The notes below the pieces were generated by a model. The model was not told the DNA's origin. It searched no databases and worked only from the letters and a program-made list of their open reading frames with translations. Positions 18,801-29,100 of a DNA stretch of 64,000 nucleotides are shown piece after piece (within the stretch, counting starts at the first letter, position 1; the number at the start of each line of letters is the position of its first letter). The position numbers and the translations under genes are program-made. Origin of the DNA: Aldrovandia affinis. Lineage: Eukaryota > Chordata > Actinopteri > Notacanthiformes > Halosauridae. The stretch lies in assembly GCA_029706075.1 (NCBI GenBank), contig JAINUG010000135.1, positions 2,199,501 through 2,263,500 on the forward strand, read 5' to 3'.

Positions 18801-21800
18801 CATTTTTGGGATAAGAGTATTTCACAAAGGGTTTGAGAGCTAAAACAGCTCCTAAGTCCAGGAGAAGTTAGAAGCAGTCAAGGGGACTCTAAGTCGCTAA
18901 AGACCTACTCACAGCGATCCGGAAATGGCTGTTGCCGGCAATCGTCGTCGCAACCGCGTCAACACTTTGTACTATATATAGGCTATATATTATATATATA
19001 TAGCTAGATACCCGCTGATTGTTTACGAGATGCAGACATGTAACCAATTGACTAGTCAGTATTCTTGGTTTCATGTTAAATCAGTGACACGTAGCCTACA
19101 TTTGTATTTTATAATCTTTATTAGAATATAATAGGGGTGCAACGGATCACAAAACTCACGGTTCAGATCGTACGGATGTTTTGATTCACGGATAGGATCA
19201 TTTTTCGGATCAGCAAAAAAAAAAAAAAAAAACAGAGACAAAAGGCCAAAAATGACCTGGAACTATTCTCAAGGAATTGAATGAATGATAATTTCAGTTT
19301 TTCAATTTCAGTTATTTCACTAAATCTTTATTCGAAAATTACACTAAATACAATTTTAGATTCAATACACCTTAGGCGATTTAACTAGGGTGGTCTTATG
19401 CCTTAATTAATTTAATACAAATTTAAAAGATCGCTAATGTTTAAATTTTATTTAATTTGGTCGCGTTTCTAAAAACCTGCCTCCCAGAAAGGCAGTATGA
19501 AAAACAAAGCAAACCAAAAAACATGGTTGTCTATCTCTTCACTGTAACTCTGCATCGAGATTTAGGGAATTGTTACTTAATCCGCGGATCATATGCGTGC
19601 CGAACCTTGGGGGTTGATCCGTTACACCACTAGAAATTAACAGGAACAGGTAGGCCTACATAGGCCTACCCCTTTACAGTAGCATATAATTTATTGTCTA
19701 GGTTGAAATCGCGGGCAGAGACCCATCAGATACCTATCTGTGGGCATTCAACGTCATCCACGTCATCCAACGACGTCAACCCAGCCCTCACTCTTAGCTT
19801 GAAAATTCTCCGACTTCTTTAGTATGAGTTTGTCTTTGCAGCTTTGTGAATAGGTTTTAAGAGGGGACTCTAGAATGTTTTAGTGCGATTCAGGAGTACT
19901 ACTAGTGGTAAGATAAAATGCTTTGTGAATACCAGCCCAGATGTTCCTTTGAAGTTGTGGCGCGAAAAGCCTTTGTCTCTGACCGGATCACTCCGAACTG
20001 CAGTGTCTCACTGAGTTAATTAGTGTCTGCATGTCCCCTGTGGATGTTATTCCAGCATTCCAACTTAATTTAAAAAAAATTCCTCCACAACGAGACGTGA
20101 CAACTTTCTACTCTATAGAAAACGACTTATCATCTTCTGAGTTTTTATTGCCATCAAATTAGGATATCTTTGTTTCCATCACTTCTGTGGTTCACCATGT
20201 TAATTGTTGGGAGTGTTTTGTACAGTACAGGAAATACCCTCGGTGGTGTGTATTGTTCTATGATATTCTCCATTTCAGCCTGCACTTATGGTGATGTCAC
20301 AAGGATCCAAACGACAGGCGCATCAGCAGTCACTGCTAAACAGGACGACAGCACAGCTCTGCCGGGTTTGTAGCTATTTTTATTCATTTATTTATTTTCT
20401 GTTTGTATATTTATGAATGCATTGCATGTTTAAGTACTAAATTGCACAATAACAGAAAGATTTTTATTCAGCTTTGGTAACTATATGCTGCCGTTTCAGT
20501 TTCATTGTCTGGACTTGGACTCTGGAATTTTATATTAGATTAAAGGAAATTTTGTTTCAGATTTTTTCCCATTTTGGTATCCAATTACACCCGCTATTTT
20601 TATTCAGTTCCCCCTCGTACAGTTCGCTGCCGTAGCCCTGTGACCGGCGGTGTTGAAGGCGCAGTGAACATCCTGTCGGCTTCCTTCCCCCCTCCCTGGG
20701 GCAGACAGCCAATTGCCGCTGTCATGGCAGAAGGTGTCCGCTTTGCCAAGATGTGTCCGGGTGATGTAATCGGGTGATGTCATCGGAATTTTGGACTGTA
20801 GTTGCTATGCCAACATGACGAGCTCGCATTCCTGAGTGAGAAAACCCAGAAGAATGTGTCCGGGTGATATCATTAAGTTACTACGCCTACTATTAAGCCT
20901 TACTACGAACATAATATATGAATTATAATATATAATTATATTGTAATTATATAGCCAGCTAGCTACGAAGATAACAATATGCATTGTCTGCAGCTACAGT
21001 TCAGATACGAATATAATAGCTGGAAGTTAGAATAACAATTGCTTGCTCAGCTGCTACTACGAACATAATATATATTATATAGCCAATGAACATTGCCTGT
21101 TCAGAATGCTATGAATATAATGCAATGAACAGGCAATTGCAATTGTTATTCGTAGCTAGCCACCTTCCATATATTATATTCGTAGCTAGCCAGCTAACTT
21201 AGCTGTACATCTGAACAGGCAATGCATATTGTTATCTTCGTAGCTAGCTGGCTATATAATTATAATATAATTATATATTATAATTCATATATTATGTTCG
21301 TAGCAAGGCAGCTAACTTAATGACATCACCCGGACATCCGGACACATTCTTCTGGGTTTTCTCACTCAGGAATGCGAGCTCGTCATGTTGGCATAGCAAC
21401 TACAGTCCAAAATTCCGATTACATCACCCGGACACATCTTGTCAAAGCGGACACCTTCTGCCATGACACCGCCCCTGGTGGCACTCCCGGCCAGAGCCGA
21501 CTCTGGCAGGACGGGGAGTCGAACCCGGTCGCCGTGGCCAGCGTCGAACGTTGTAACCACTGGACCACACGGGAGGCCGATTAGATTCGATTAGATTAGA
21601 AAACTTTATTGTTCATCACATTTGTGACAGAAAATAGTCTTTGACATGTGTTCATAAAAACATAAATCACAGACCATGATAAAACAGATAAAACACAGTT
21701 AAAAAACAGAAACAGTTAAGACACAGCACAGACAAAGCTAAAAAAATTGCCATGGGAATGAATGATTTTTTGTGAATGAGTTTCTTGGCCAATGGGACTC

Positions 21801-23653
21801 TGTTGCGACAGTCTGATGGGAGTAATTGGAATGAGTTGTGGAGGGGGTGTGAGGGAAGTGGCCTTTTTTAAGACTGACTGAGTATACAGTTCTGATAGTT
21901 GTCGCTGTGCCAGCATGTATTAAGGCAATAATTCCCCCAAATTCTTTAATAGCTTTTGTCTTGCAAAAGGTGTGGAGGCCTCCTACCAATTGGCAGCGAC
22001 TGATCTGGACAGGATGAATGGCTATAAGGGGCTCATCACCAGGGTGGGGAGGGCTCAAGAAGTGGACCCAGCCGTGATCGCTGGGATCGTCTCCCGTGAG
22101 TCCCGGGCCGGGGCCCCAGGACTTCTGAAAGATGGGTGGGGTGACCATGGCAACGCCTTTGGACTCATGCAGGTGGGCAGAGTTCAGAGCCTGTGCGTAT
22201 CGCAGCATCAAGGTGGAAGTTTCGTATTAAGAGGAACGAAATTAAGAATTCTGGATGTTGAGCATCAAAGGCAATGCAATTGACACAACAATGCAAAGCA
22301 AGTAAAAAAAAAAAAACCTGTTTCTCATGTGTTACTGTCAGACAGGTTTGAGTAAGGAACAAAATGTGTTTTACCACTAAAGTGAATGCTATTATTTAAA
22401 ATAAATTGTAATAATTATTATTAGATATTTTTCATGAACAAAACAAATAGAGGAATGTTTTTACAACAAAATACAATAACCACCAAACTGCATCTTGTCA
22501 TGTTTATCTCTGTTGTACTCGTCTGGCATTGAGACTGAGCATTGAATGCTGTTGATGAGTAGGTATATTTTTCAAGCTGACTAAGCCTTTAAAATTTGTA
22601 AAAAGGTCGAAAAACGGTCATATTTCCCAGGTTGATAAGAACTACCACACGCCAGAGGGGGGGTGGGACAGCGAGCAGCACCTCACTCAAGCCACAGGAA
22701 TTCTGATTCATTTCATCGGGAAGATCCAGAACAAATTCCCATCCTGGACCAAGGAGCAACAATTTAAAGGTGCTTACCCAAAACTGTGAGAGCAGATATG
22801 ATGTCAATCTTTTAATGTTACTGAGTAAACACTACATACACTACAAACACTACATGTGGTTCTGTTTGAAACAGTAGGTAGAGCATTGCACTGACAATGC
22901 TTGGGTTGTGGGTTCGATTTCCATTGGGACCACATATACTGAAAAATGTATGCACTCAATACTGTAAGTTGCTTTGGATAAAAGCGTCTACTAAATGGCT
23001 TATGTTATGTTATGTTATGTTATGTTATGTTATGTTATGTTATGTTATGTTATGTTATGTTATGTTAATCCACAGCAGAAAAGTATGTATTACCAACAGT
23101 GAAATTGAGTGGCGGATCTTTAGACTATATATTGTGTTGTGTGTGGTATGAGTTATGCTTTTAAAAATAGAACATAACGTTTTTGCATAATTTGTATGAT
23201 ATATATTTTCTATAATCTCTTTATGATATTGATTCATTAAAAAGTCATTATTGGGTATGGCACTAACACAACATTGATTTAGATTTCAACACAAGGGTAA
23301 CTCATATTAACACGAAAATGGGTATGAATTGTCAAAACATCCATCCATCCATCCATCCATTATCTAAGCCGAATACACCCTTGTTCCTGGTCAGGGTCGG
23401 GCAATTTAGACCAGTGGCTGGAGCCTAAAATATTTTCCCAGCATGCGTTCATATATATATAGGCGAGAGGCAGATATTTTGGAATTAAGATTCACCCTGG
23501 ATTATAATTTAAGATTCATCATTAATAATCCATCGCAGGGCACACACACCATTGAAACTCACACACTCATACCTGACGGCTACTTTTAATTTAGACTCTC
23601 ATTAGTTTTTCAAATGGAGCCTAACGTGTCATGTCTTTGGATTCTTTTTTATT

Positions 23654-23720
<67 letters not shown>

Positions 23721-25215
23721 TTTGGGAAGAAACAATTAATTTATATTTATTTTGAGTCAAAAACCGGAGGAAACCCACGCGGACACGGGAGAACATGCAA
23801 ACTCCGCCTAACGTGCATGTCTTTGGACAGAAAGGCCCCGGCCTGGAGAACATGCAAACCCGAGACCTTCTTGCTGTGAGGCGACAGCGCTATCCACTGC
23901 ACCACCGTGCCGCCTTGTCAAAACATATTATTATTATTATTATTATACACTCTGACATTTTTCTATTGAACAGAGACATTTCATTTTGGAAATACCTTAC
24001 CCAAATCACTTAACTTTGACCTGCTCTTGTATACAGTATACCATCTAGGAGTATAATGCAAAGCACAAGGGGTTGCTAATTTTATAACTGTGATGCTTCC
24101 TGGCAGAGAGAGTCAGGTGGCCAAAATGTATTCCAGACTCCCTTTTGGAACTGGGTATTATGGTCAGATAAAACCAGCGGTGGGTTTACCATTGGAAGAA
24201 GGACATTTATGTTGAAAATAACCTATATCCACAGTGAAGTGCTGGTGGATCTTTGATGTTATGGAGTTGCTTTGCATCGACTAGTCCTGAAGCGCTTGGA
24301 ATCATGAACTCCAGCAAGTACCAAGACATTTTGGTACCAAAAGCCTGGTTCTCTCGACCAGAAAGCTGAAATGTAGCCACAAATGGATCTTTAAGCAAGA
24401 CAATTATCCCAAGCACACCTCAAAACCCACCAAGAAATGGTTAACTGACCACAAAATGACAGTTTTGCAATGGCCATCTCAGTATCCAGATTTGAAGTGG
24501 TTTGAATTGAAGAGAGCAGTACACAAGCAAAGACTGAAGGATCTGAAGGTTCTTGCAAGATTCTTTATGGAGGAATGGTCAAAATTCCCCCCAATATGTT
24601 CACCAATCTCAAAACATTAACAATATGTTAATGCTGATTTTTGTTGGATTTTATTTAAAATAATCATTAGGGGTCTCTATAATTGTGACACATACATTTA
24701 AAAATATTTACTGTATATAACTTGTTAAAGAAAATATTTTTCCTCTGAACCATGGTATTAGTATAAAATAATTTTTGAGCATACAATATTGCATCCAATA
24801 CAGGTTTATTGTTTATTTTATACAGCTTTTTTTGCTCATCTTTCTCAAGGGTCTTGTAATTGTAGACTTGACTGTACTTTCATGTTAGGTGCCTTGCAAC
24901 TTAACAACTGCAGTGTCCCACCCAGGATTCCAGCTTGCTTTCATCTAGTTGATCCCTAACCACTAATCCACACTGTTTCCCAACTGTCTATGTGTACGTG
25001 TAAGGCTTGGGTAACACAGGAACTAAATTAAATGCTATTGAATCATAACTGAAATCTAAACATAAATGGAATGCATTTCAGGTGGAATAGCAGCCTACAA
25101 CATGGGTGACGGGAACGTCCACAGCTACGAGGAAGTGGACAGCCACACCACCGGGCGCGACTATGCCAACGACGTCGTGGCCAGAGCCCAGTACTACAAA
25201 AGGAATGGGTTTTAA
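12884..25215 (+). CDS. lyg: Goose-type lysozyme, copy 2
   Basis: Five exons: 12884-12887, 20279-20365, 21970-22172, 22631-22769, 25082-25215, with the same phases as copy 1, giving 188 residues and the normal ending YYKRNGF-stop. GH23 muramidase of innate immunity. The catalytic Glu is in [10 protein letters not shown], the Asp in GWGDHGN, and the second Asp in [10 protein letters not shown] at the exon 3/4 junction. Exon 5 has [20 protein letters not shown]. No signal peptide; the one Cys is residue 3 (MACTYGD). Exon 2 is one codon longer than in copy 1. Intron 1 is inflated to 7.4 kb by a composite insertion, and introns 2 and 4 also hold young insertions. No break was seen. This copy is closer to the family consensus than copy 1, so it probably keeps the ancestral role. 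Poly(A) signals at 25280 and 25285. Confidence 0.92.
13035..13800. other. Left part of the composite insertion, unclassified, with tandem repeat
   Basis: GC-moderate sequence rich in GGACAGG, ACGAGG and AACACGG phrases, with no gene. Two units, about 13411-13555 and 13556-13692, repeat with small changes; both contain GGAATTAACACGAATGCAGC and CAATGACGAGAC. Such arrays occur in the non-coding ends of large fish transposons. Confidence 0.5.
14396..14662 (-). pseudogene. LINE ORF2, C-terminal segment
   Basis: Follows the RT after an in-frame stop near 14729. It reads [14 protein letters not shown], then [15 protein letters not shown] and HNTRQASS, ending AVVYWNRLP, the domain that follows the polymerase in CR1/L2-like LINEs. 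Confidence 0.75.
14729..15175 (-). pseudogene. LINE reverse transcriptase, motif C segment
   Basis: Carries the catalytic YADDT box near its start (about 15166-15152), then [30 protein letters not shown] and [10 protein letters not shown]. It is in a different frame from the upstream RT piece (15207-16061), so a frameshift lies near 15180-15260. Confidence 0.85.
15207..16061 (-). pseudogene. LINE reverse transcriptase, motifs 0-B
   Basis: Contains [20 protein letters not shown], the motif [16 protein letters not shown] with its catalytic Asp, and [18 protein letters not shown]. It joins the preceding 16043-16417 piece by a frameshift and the motif C piece by another. Confidence 0.88.
16043..16417 (-). 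pseudogene. LINE ORF2, linker between endonuclease and RT
   Basis: Basic helical linker ([20 protein letters not shown], then [20 protein letters not shown]) typical between the endonuclease and polymerase of non-LTR elements. Frame-shifted with respect to both neighbours. Confidence 0.8.
16480..17190 (-). pseudogene. LINE apurinic-like endonuclease domain
   Basis: Starts [17 protein letters not shown]; the catalytic Glu is in AVSETHLDD. It continues through CCYRPPS, the Asp in LADMNID, and the His in VGFSDHNII, the order of the APE-type endonuclease. Open over its whole length, ending at a stop just before the frame changes. Confidence 0.88.
17234..17932 (-). CDS. LINE ORF1 protein (intact frame)
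   Basis: The ATG at 17932 lies in GCCATGG, a good context; a further in-frame ATG upstream (17956) lacks that. The protein, about 233 residues, begins [14 protein letters not shown] and has a heptad-like coiled coil around residues 20-75 ([29 protein letters not shown]). It ends with a basic region ([27 protein letters not shown]), as in RNA-binding ORF1 proteins of several LINE clades. The frame is unbroken, unlike ORF2. Confidence 0.75.
   Translation of the reverse strand: MASKRNTASKDADESRRSLDFLSEEVTVVRQQQKMILDLVGEVKALRLLNAEKDKKIAFLEKRVDDLEQYTRMNDIIVTGLETKPRTYARAAVRGTGEEPNEEDKSTVENEMTAFLQSKGIKVDSSNIEACHPIPRKNKGDKPVIIVRFVNRKHKVKLLRQGRKLKGTQVYLNEHLTKRNADIARTARFLTKQKKIQSTWTANCKVFIKLNGAPEVAKVLLIRDIEELDKYQ
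17970..18208 (-). repeat. Six 38-bp tandem monomers at the LINE 5' end
   Basis: Six copies of a 38-base unit built on CTGGAGCCTGGGCCTGGCCT and GGTGGTAGCTGGCTGCTG lie immediately upstream of ORF1, the place of the 5' UTR. Copies differ at a few positions. Tandem 5' monomers act as promoters in mouse L1; a like role here is inference. Confidence 0.8.
18236..18696. other. Unclassified part of the composite insertion
   Basis: Contains many CTAGCTAGC/GCTAGCTAG runs and no coding signal. It may belong to the 5' end of the LINE or to the carrier element. Confidence 0.35.
18697..19933. mobile_element. Terminal-inverted-repeat element (GTATTCACAAAGCATTTTA)
   Basis: GGTATTCACAAAGCATTTTA at 18697-18716 is inverted exactly at 19914-19933. 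Sub-terminal parts are also alike (both contain GTCCTAA/TTAAGAG-type phrases). Fish Harbinger-like MITEs often have this terminus, but no clear target duplication was seen. It contains another MITE at 19132-19632. Confidence 0.7.
19132..19632. mobile_element. hAT-like MITE nested in the preceding element
   Basis: The ends TAGGGGTGCAACGGATCA and (inverted) TAGTGGTGTAACGGATCA match at 16 of 18 positions. The 8-base flanks GAATATAA (19124-19131) and GAAATTAA (19633-19640) agree at 6 of 8, an aged hAT duplication. Confidence 0.7.
20560..21590 (-). mobile_element. SINE of lyg copy 2 intron 2, split by a foldback element
   Basis: Orthologue of the SINE at 9330-9590, with the tRNA head at the right (GTTGTAACCACTGGACCACA at about 21551). 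Its body is cut at 20719/21479 by a 759-bp palindrome. Confidence 0.85.
20720..21478. mobile_element. 759-bp foldback element (near-complete palindrome)
   Basis: It starts TGTCATGGCAGAAGGTGTCC and ends with the reverse complement. The two arms (20720 to about 21095, and about 21100-21478) pair almost throughout, with small indels, leaving almost no loop. CCGC flanks both ends. No open frame of known type. Copy 1 of the gene has the uninterrupted SINE, so insertion postdates the duplication. The family is unknown to me. Confidence 0.85.
22862..23064 (+). mobile_element. tRNA-derived SINE, copy 2 intron 4, with 13 TTATG units
   Basis: Same insertion as 10745-10911. The terminal pentanucleotide TTATG is repeated 13 times (23000-23064), against 5 in copy 1. 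Confidence 0.88.
23341..23914 (-). mobile_element. RTE/Expander-like LINE 3' fragment or SINE, 12-bp TSD
   Basis: TTGTCAAAACAT flanks it at 23329-23340 and 23915-23926; copy 1 has one copy at 11176-11187 (empty site). The insert begins with a CCAT repeat (the 3' tail read on the reverse strand) and ends with GGCGACAGCGCTATCCACTG and CCACCGTGCCGCC, a sequence very common in fish genomes. The family name is from memory and less sure than the insertion itself. A TTTA repeat (about 23651-23722) lies inside. Confidence 0.8.
24040..24700 (+). pseudogene. Tc1-like transposase remnant, copy 2 intron 4
   Basis: Readable pieces, with frame breaks: [33 protein letters not shown], the [16 protein letters not shown] motif, [12 protein letters not shown] (the conserved NPIEN is changed) and [12 protein letters not shown], then EEWSKFPP. 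The N-terminal DNA-binding part is not clear. It was present before the duplication and later partly deleted from copy 1. Confidence 0.8.
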
Positions 25216-25279
25216 GGAGAGAAGATAAAGTTTTGAATCCTGAAAAGAATGGTGTCACATTTTGGAAAGTATCACACTT

Positions 25280-25290
25280 AATAAAATAAA
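25280..25290 (+). terminator. lyg: Poly(A) signals of lyg copy 2
   Basis: Two overlapping AATAAA hexamers (25280-25285, 25285-25290) begin 65 bases after the stop codon. Confidence 0.6.
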
Positions 25291-26133
25291 ATTATGGAAT
25301 CCATACTTGTTTATTATTTGCTTCATTTTACAATGAAATAAGTGGAGTGTGGAAGGCACAGGATTTACTAAAATAATTGAGACCAAAATAGCATAATACA
25401 TGTAAGAATTTCTAAACATAATATCTATTCATAATATTAAAAACGAATAGTAAATCATTGGAGGTTTGAAACATGTCTTCCAAAGAGTTTAACAAGTCAG
25501 TTCATGATTTCCTGGCCTGTGACTACATTTACAGTATGTCCTTTTAAATCAATTGCTTTATATTTTACCGTCTGTTCCATTTTGGATGTGCATACTGTAA
25601 GAACGCTGGTTTATGGTTTATATGATTTAAATGCAGCTATACCGCAGGAAGACCACTAGATGGTGCTAAATGGCAAGGATTTTACTAGAAAGTCAATCCA
25701 TTAGATGAGCTCATGCTATTTCCAAATTATCATAACACAGTATGAAGTTGTTTGTTTCTTAGTCGGAGGAATGGGGATGGTGACAAATCTCAAGTATCAC
25801 TTAGTGCCTTTTTAAATTGTGTCTCTTAAACGGGCATTTAGTGACGTTTTTAATGTATCCACGTGTTACAGTTAGTTAGATGACGTTAACATTTATAAAA
25901 GTGTGTCATCTTTGTCTGAGATACATGGAACGTTTTAAATCAAGCTGGCATAAAAAATATTTTGCCCATAGATGCTTCAAGTAGGAAGCCGAAGATAGCA
26001 TGATGTCCACATCCTTTCCTTGGCTCAAACTCTTCCCTGCTAGGCAGTTTACTCACTTCCTTGCGGAGCAGAGGGCGGTACTCATTCTTTCCCAAAAGAC
26101 ACGAGACCTCACCAGGGTAAATTTAATAATCAC

Positions 26134-29100
26134 AGACCATTGCTGTTTTGGGTTATTTTATGGATGAACGAGAATCCTCACTGAAGTGTAATTCAGCATG
26201 TAAGTACCATTTTGTTTTTGTTACCGCTGCTGCTATCGGAAGGCTATAAGAACGCTTATTGTGACTCGAAAACTTAGATTCCAAGTAGTATTTTTCAAGT
26301 GATTTCAAGTTTTCAACACAAAAGTAGTTTGCAGGAGTGATAATTATCCGAAGTTCGCACATCGTAAACTTGCGTTGCTACATCAGTGCGATACACCGAA
26401 TTTAAAGCACTAGCCGTCGCCAAAAACCTGAAAGACATCAATGCGGGAGTCCAGACGTAAGGAAACATTTTTGGGAGCATACCACCGTGGACTTCGAAAC
26501 TAGCGCATGTGCGAAGAGAAATATTTTATCACTATCAATAAGTTGTTTCTGTTGTTTCTGTTGTATACTGAAGGAAATACCGAAGGAAGGAATAATTCAT
26601 GTTTGAAACTTTCATTTATTCTATCCTATAACTGATAACACTGGCAGATAGCCTACATTATAGGCGTATATTCACCCAGAAACTATTAGCCTATTGGTTC
26701 ATTAGAGTTCTAATTACAGATTTGCTCTTACCAAAGTTACCTGAAATGTTACTAACAGACATGGCATTTCTGTTACTGAATTCCATTTATCAGCTAAAAT
26801 GTTCTTGCGTTATTAAATTCTTCACATGTCCCGAATACCTCAGGCTACTTCCCCAGATCACGTTAGTTGGTGGTGAAGACCGATCGCGGGAGGAGGTGGG
26901 TGGGATTAGACAGTCGCCCAAACAGACTTTGGCTCGGGTTGATTAAGGGCCAAAGAATCGTCTGGCGATTTCAGTTTTTCCAGATACCTTTGAACTGTTT
27001 TGTTATATATCCCAGTGACATTTGCATGCCAGACTGTATCCAGTTCACTGGACCCTCTGAGATGTGGCCAGCCTGCTCGGAAGTACAGCACATTGAGATC
27101 TGTCCTTTGAGATTTAGCTGTCATGCACACACAGCACAGGAAGAGGAATTCCACAAATACACTGGAGTCCCAGATGTGACATGGCTGCCGTACATCATGG
27201 AGGTCCTTAACTAAACTTGCTGTACTAAGAGTCCAGCTGTGTAGATAGGACAGCGTGTATGTATGGTGTAAAGCTATTATCACATGGCAAAGACTGCTGA
27301 GCGCATCAATAAAAATGTAAAATGGATGGATTCATTGGGGAAGATTTCCATTAGCCTACAGGTTACCATCATGCTACCATCATCGAGCTCCCCTGTACTT
27401 TGTTACTGGAATGGACTGATATCAAAGGAGATGTAAAATGTCTGTAATGCTGTGTTCCATGTGTGAAATGGCCATTCCTTACCAATTTTGAGGTCAGTAC
27501 TCCCTACCAGATGTTTTCCACAGATTACTTATTGCAGCGAATGACATATTTTACTTGTTGTATGGCAAGTAAAACGTGTAAAAGACAGACAATGCCAGTT
27601 GGATGCATGTTTGTATTTGGGTCCGTTGTCGCGTACACTTCTCATTGGAGAAGTGGAGTTAAGTGCAAAGGCTTTAAAATAGTTGTAACATTATTCCTGC
27701 TGGGAGGTGAAAACATCCGCAAGGCCTCAGCCCTTGCGTTGTGCCCGCGGCTCATTGCGATCTCGTCTCCCGGTGATGTATTTGGAGCTGATTCCCGGCC
27801 AACTGTGATCTAACACCATGTGAAGGGGGCACTGTGTGGCGGTGCCGGGGCTGATGGGGCGGAATGAAAACTCGGCTGGAATGAAAACAAAGGGAAATCT
27901 CAATGCTCGCTGCAGATGTTCCTGCCAGACGGGGGATTTGTCCGCCCGGTGGAGCAGGCATTCGGGAGACTCTTTCGGGCCCGAGATCCGAGGCGTCGCG
28001 CACCTCAGGGGCTTCTCAGTGGGCCGGTAGTGTGAGGAAAGAATGTGAGGAAAGTCGTGATGCCAGCAGCAGATTTCTTAATACTGGCGATAACGGGCAT
28101 CGCACCGGGCTGGTCACTTCGTGGCTCTTGGCGTGCTTTGATTGACAGGCTTGTTGGCATCGTAAACCTTGGCTTCGGCTAAAGATACTTAAAGAAGGCG
28201 CTGGCAAATGATCAGCAAAACCATTGAAACTTAAATCCCTCCACTGTTTAGTTTTGAGAGAATTTGGAGAGAGGAGCCGCTTACCCTCTGTATGATATAA
28301 AAGCCCTCTGCCGTAAGGGAAGCCTTCAGAGTGTCAGCGGCAGAGCTCAAGGAGCATTGTGGGTAAGCATCCACGGTGTTCTGTTTCCTCGCATGGAGTG
28401 TCCCGGTCTCGATTCCATCACTGTCGCTTGGTTAGCTGCAGTGCGTGTTTACTCGGAGCAAAGTAACAACAGTTTAAACTGCTTCTTCCTTGGTCAGGAG
28501 ATGTTTTCCATCTTGGATTTCACTGACCATGTGACTCTGGCTGGCTCGAGTCCAGAGTTTCTTTTTCTCACAAAACAGAGCCGGGGCTGGCTTTCTGCCG
28601 TTGTCACCCGAGTCCCAGAGCCCAGATTTTTCCATGCTGCTGTTCAACATAGGACAGGCATGCTGAGCAGTCTAGCAATCAGTCATAGCCTCCTTTCCTT
28701 CATATTAATCTCAACTGACCAATAAGATTGTGTGATTTTCTTTGGGAGACGTTTGTGTCACACAGTTCCCAGGGTGCCAGAGGTTCTCATCAAAGATAAC
28801 AACCAGCAGGCCAGTTTGGGATAAAAACAAACCAAGAAGAAGAAGAACAAAAAAATACCTATAAAATGGTGGGGGGGCAATCATTTGATTATCGTCATGC
28901 CTCGTAAACCCCCCTTTCCTCCCCCAGATGTCTTTGACTCGCGTGCCCCTCTTGCCCACACACAATGATGACTAAATGATTTGGACGGAAAAGGATTGCT
29001 AACGAAATGATTGAGAACATAAGAAAAATGCAGGCTAAAGAGTTTTGTGTTTTTACCGGGCTGTAAAACCCAGCTGGACGTCAGTTTATGGAGAAAGCGG

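Larger units (their letters stand above)
13035..20102. mobile_element. 7-kb composite insertion in lyg copy 2 intron 1
   Basis: Intron 1 of copy 1 runs directly from ATTACTTTC to TGCTCTATAG. In copy 2 these are separated by 7068 bases that begin TGTCA and end TGACA, with ACTTTC duplicated at 13029-13034 and 20103-20108. The ends (TG...CA, 5-bp inverted) would suit an LTR-type or other integrase-made insertion, but I see no long terminal repeats. Inside are a tandem-repeat-rich part, a LINE, and two nested MITEs. The carrier element itself is unidentified. Confidence 0.75.
12795..26133 (+). repeat. Tandem duplication unit 2 (lysozyme copy 2)
   Basis: Second unit of the lysozyme duplication, enlarged by three insertions: 13035-20102, 20720-21478 and 23341-23914. 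It retains a 720-base stretch (24316-25035) lost from unit 1. Confidence 0.85.

Noticed and set aside
24316-25035. A transposon insertion specific to lysozyme copy 2
   Set aside because: The adjoining sequence shared by both copies is the earlier part of the same Tc1 transposase, so the difference is a deletion in copy 1.
26867-27283. Overlapping 115- and 125-codon frames as a gene
   Set aside because: Opposite-strand shadows of each other, no family resemblance, and no splice sites giving further exons.
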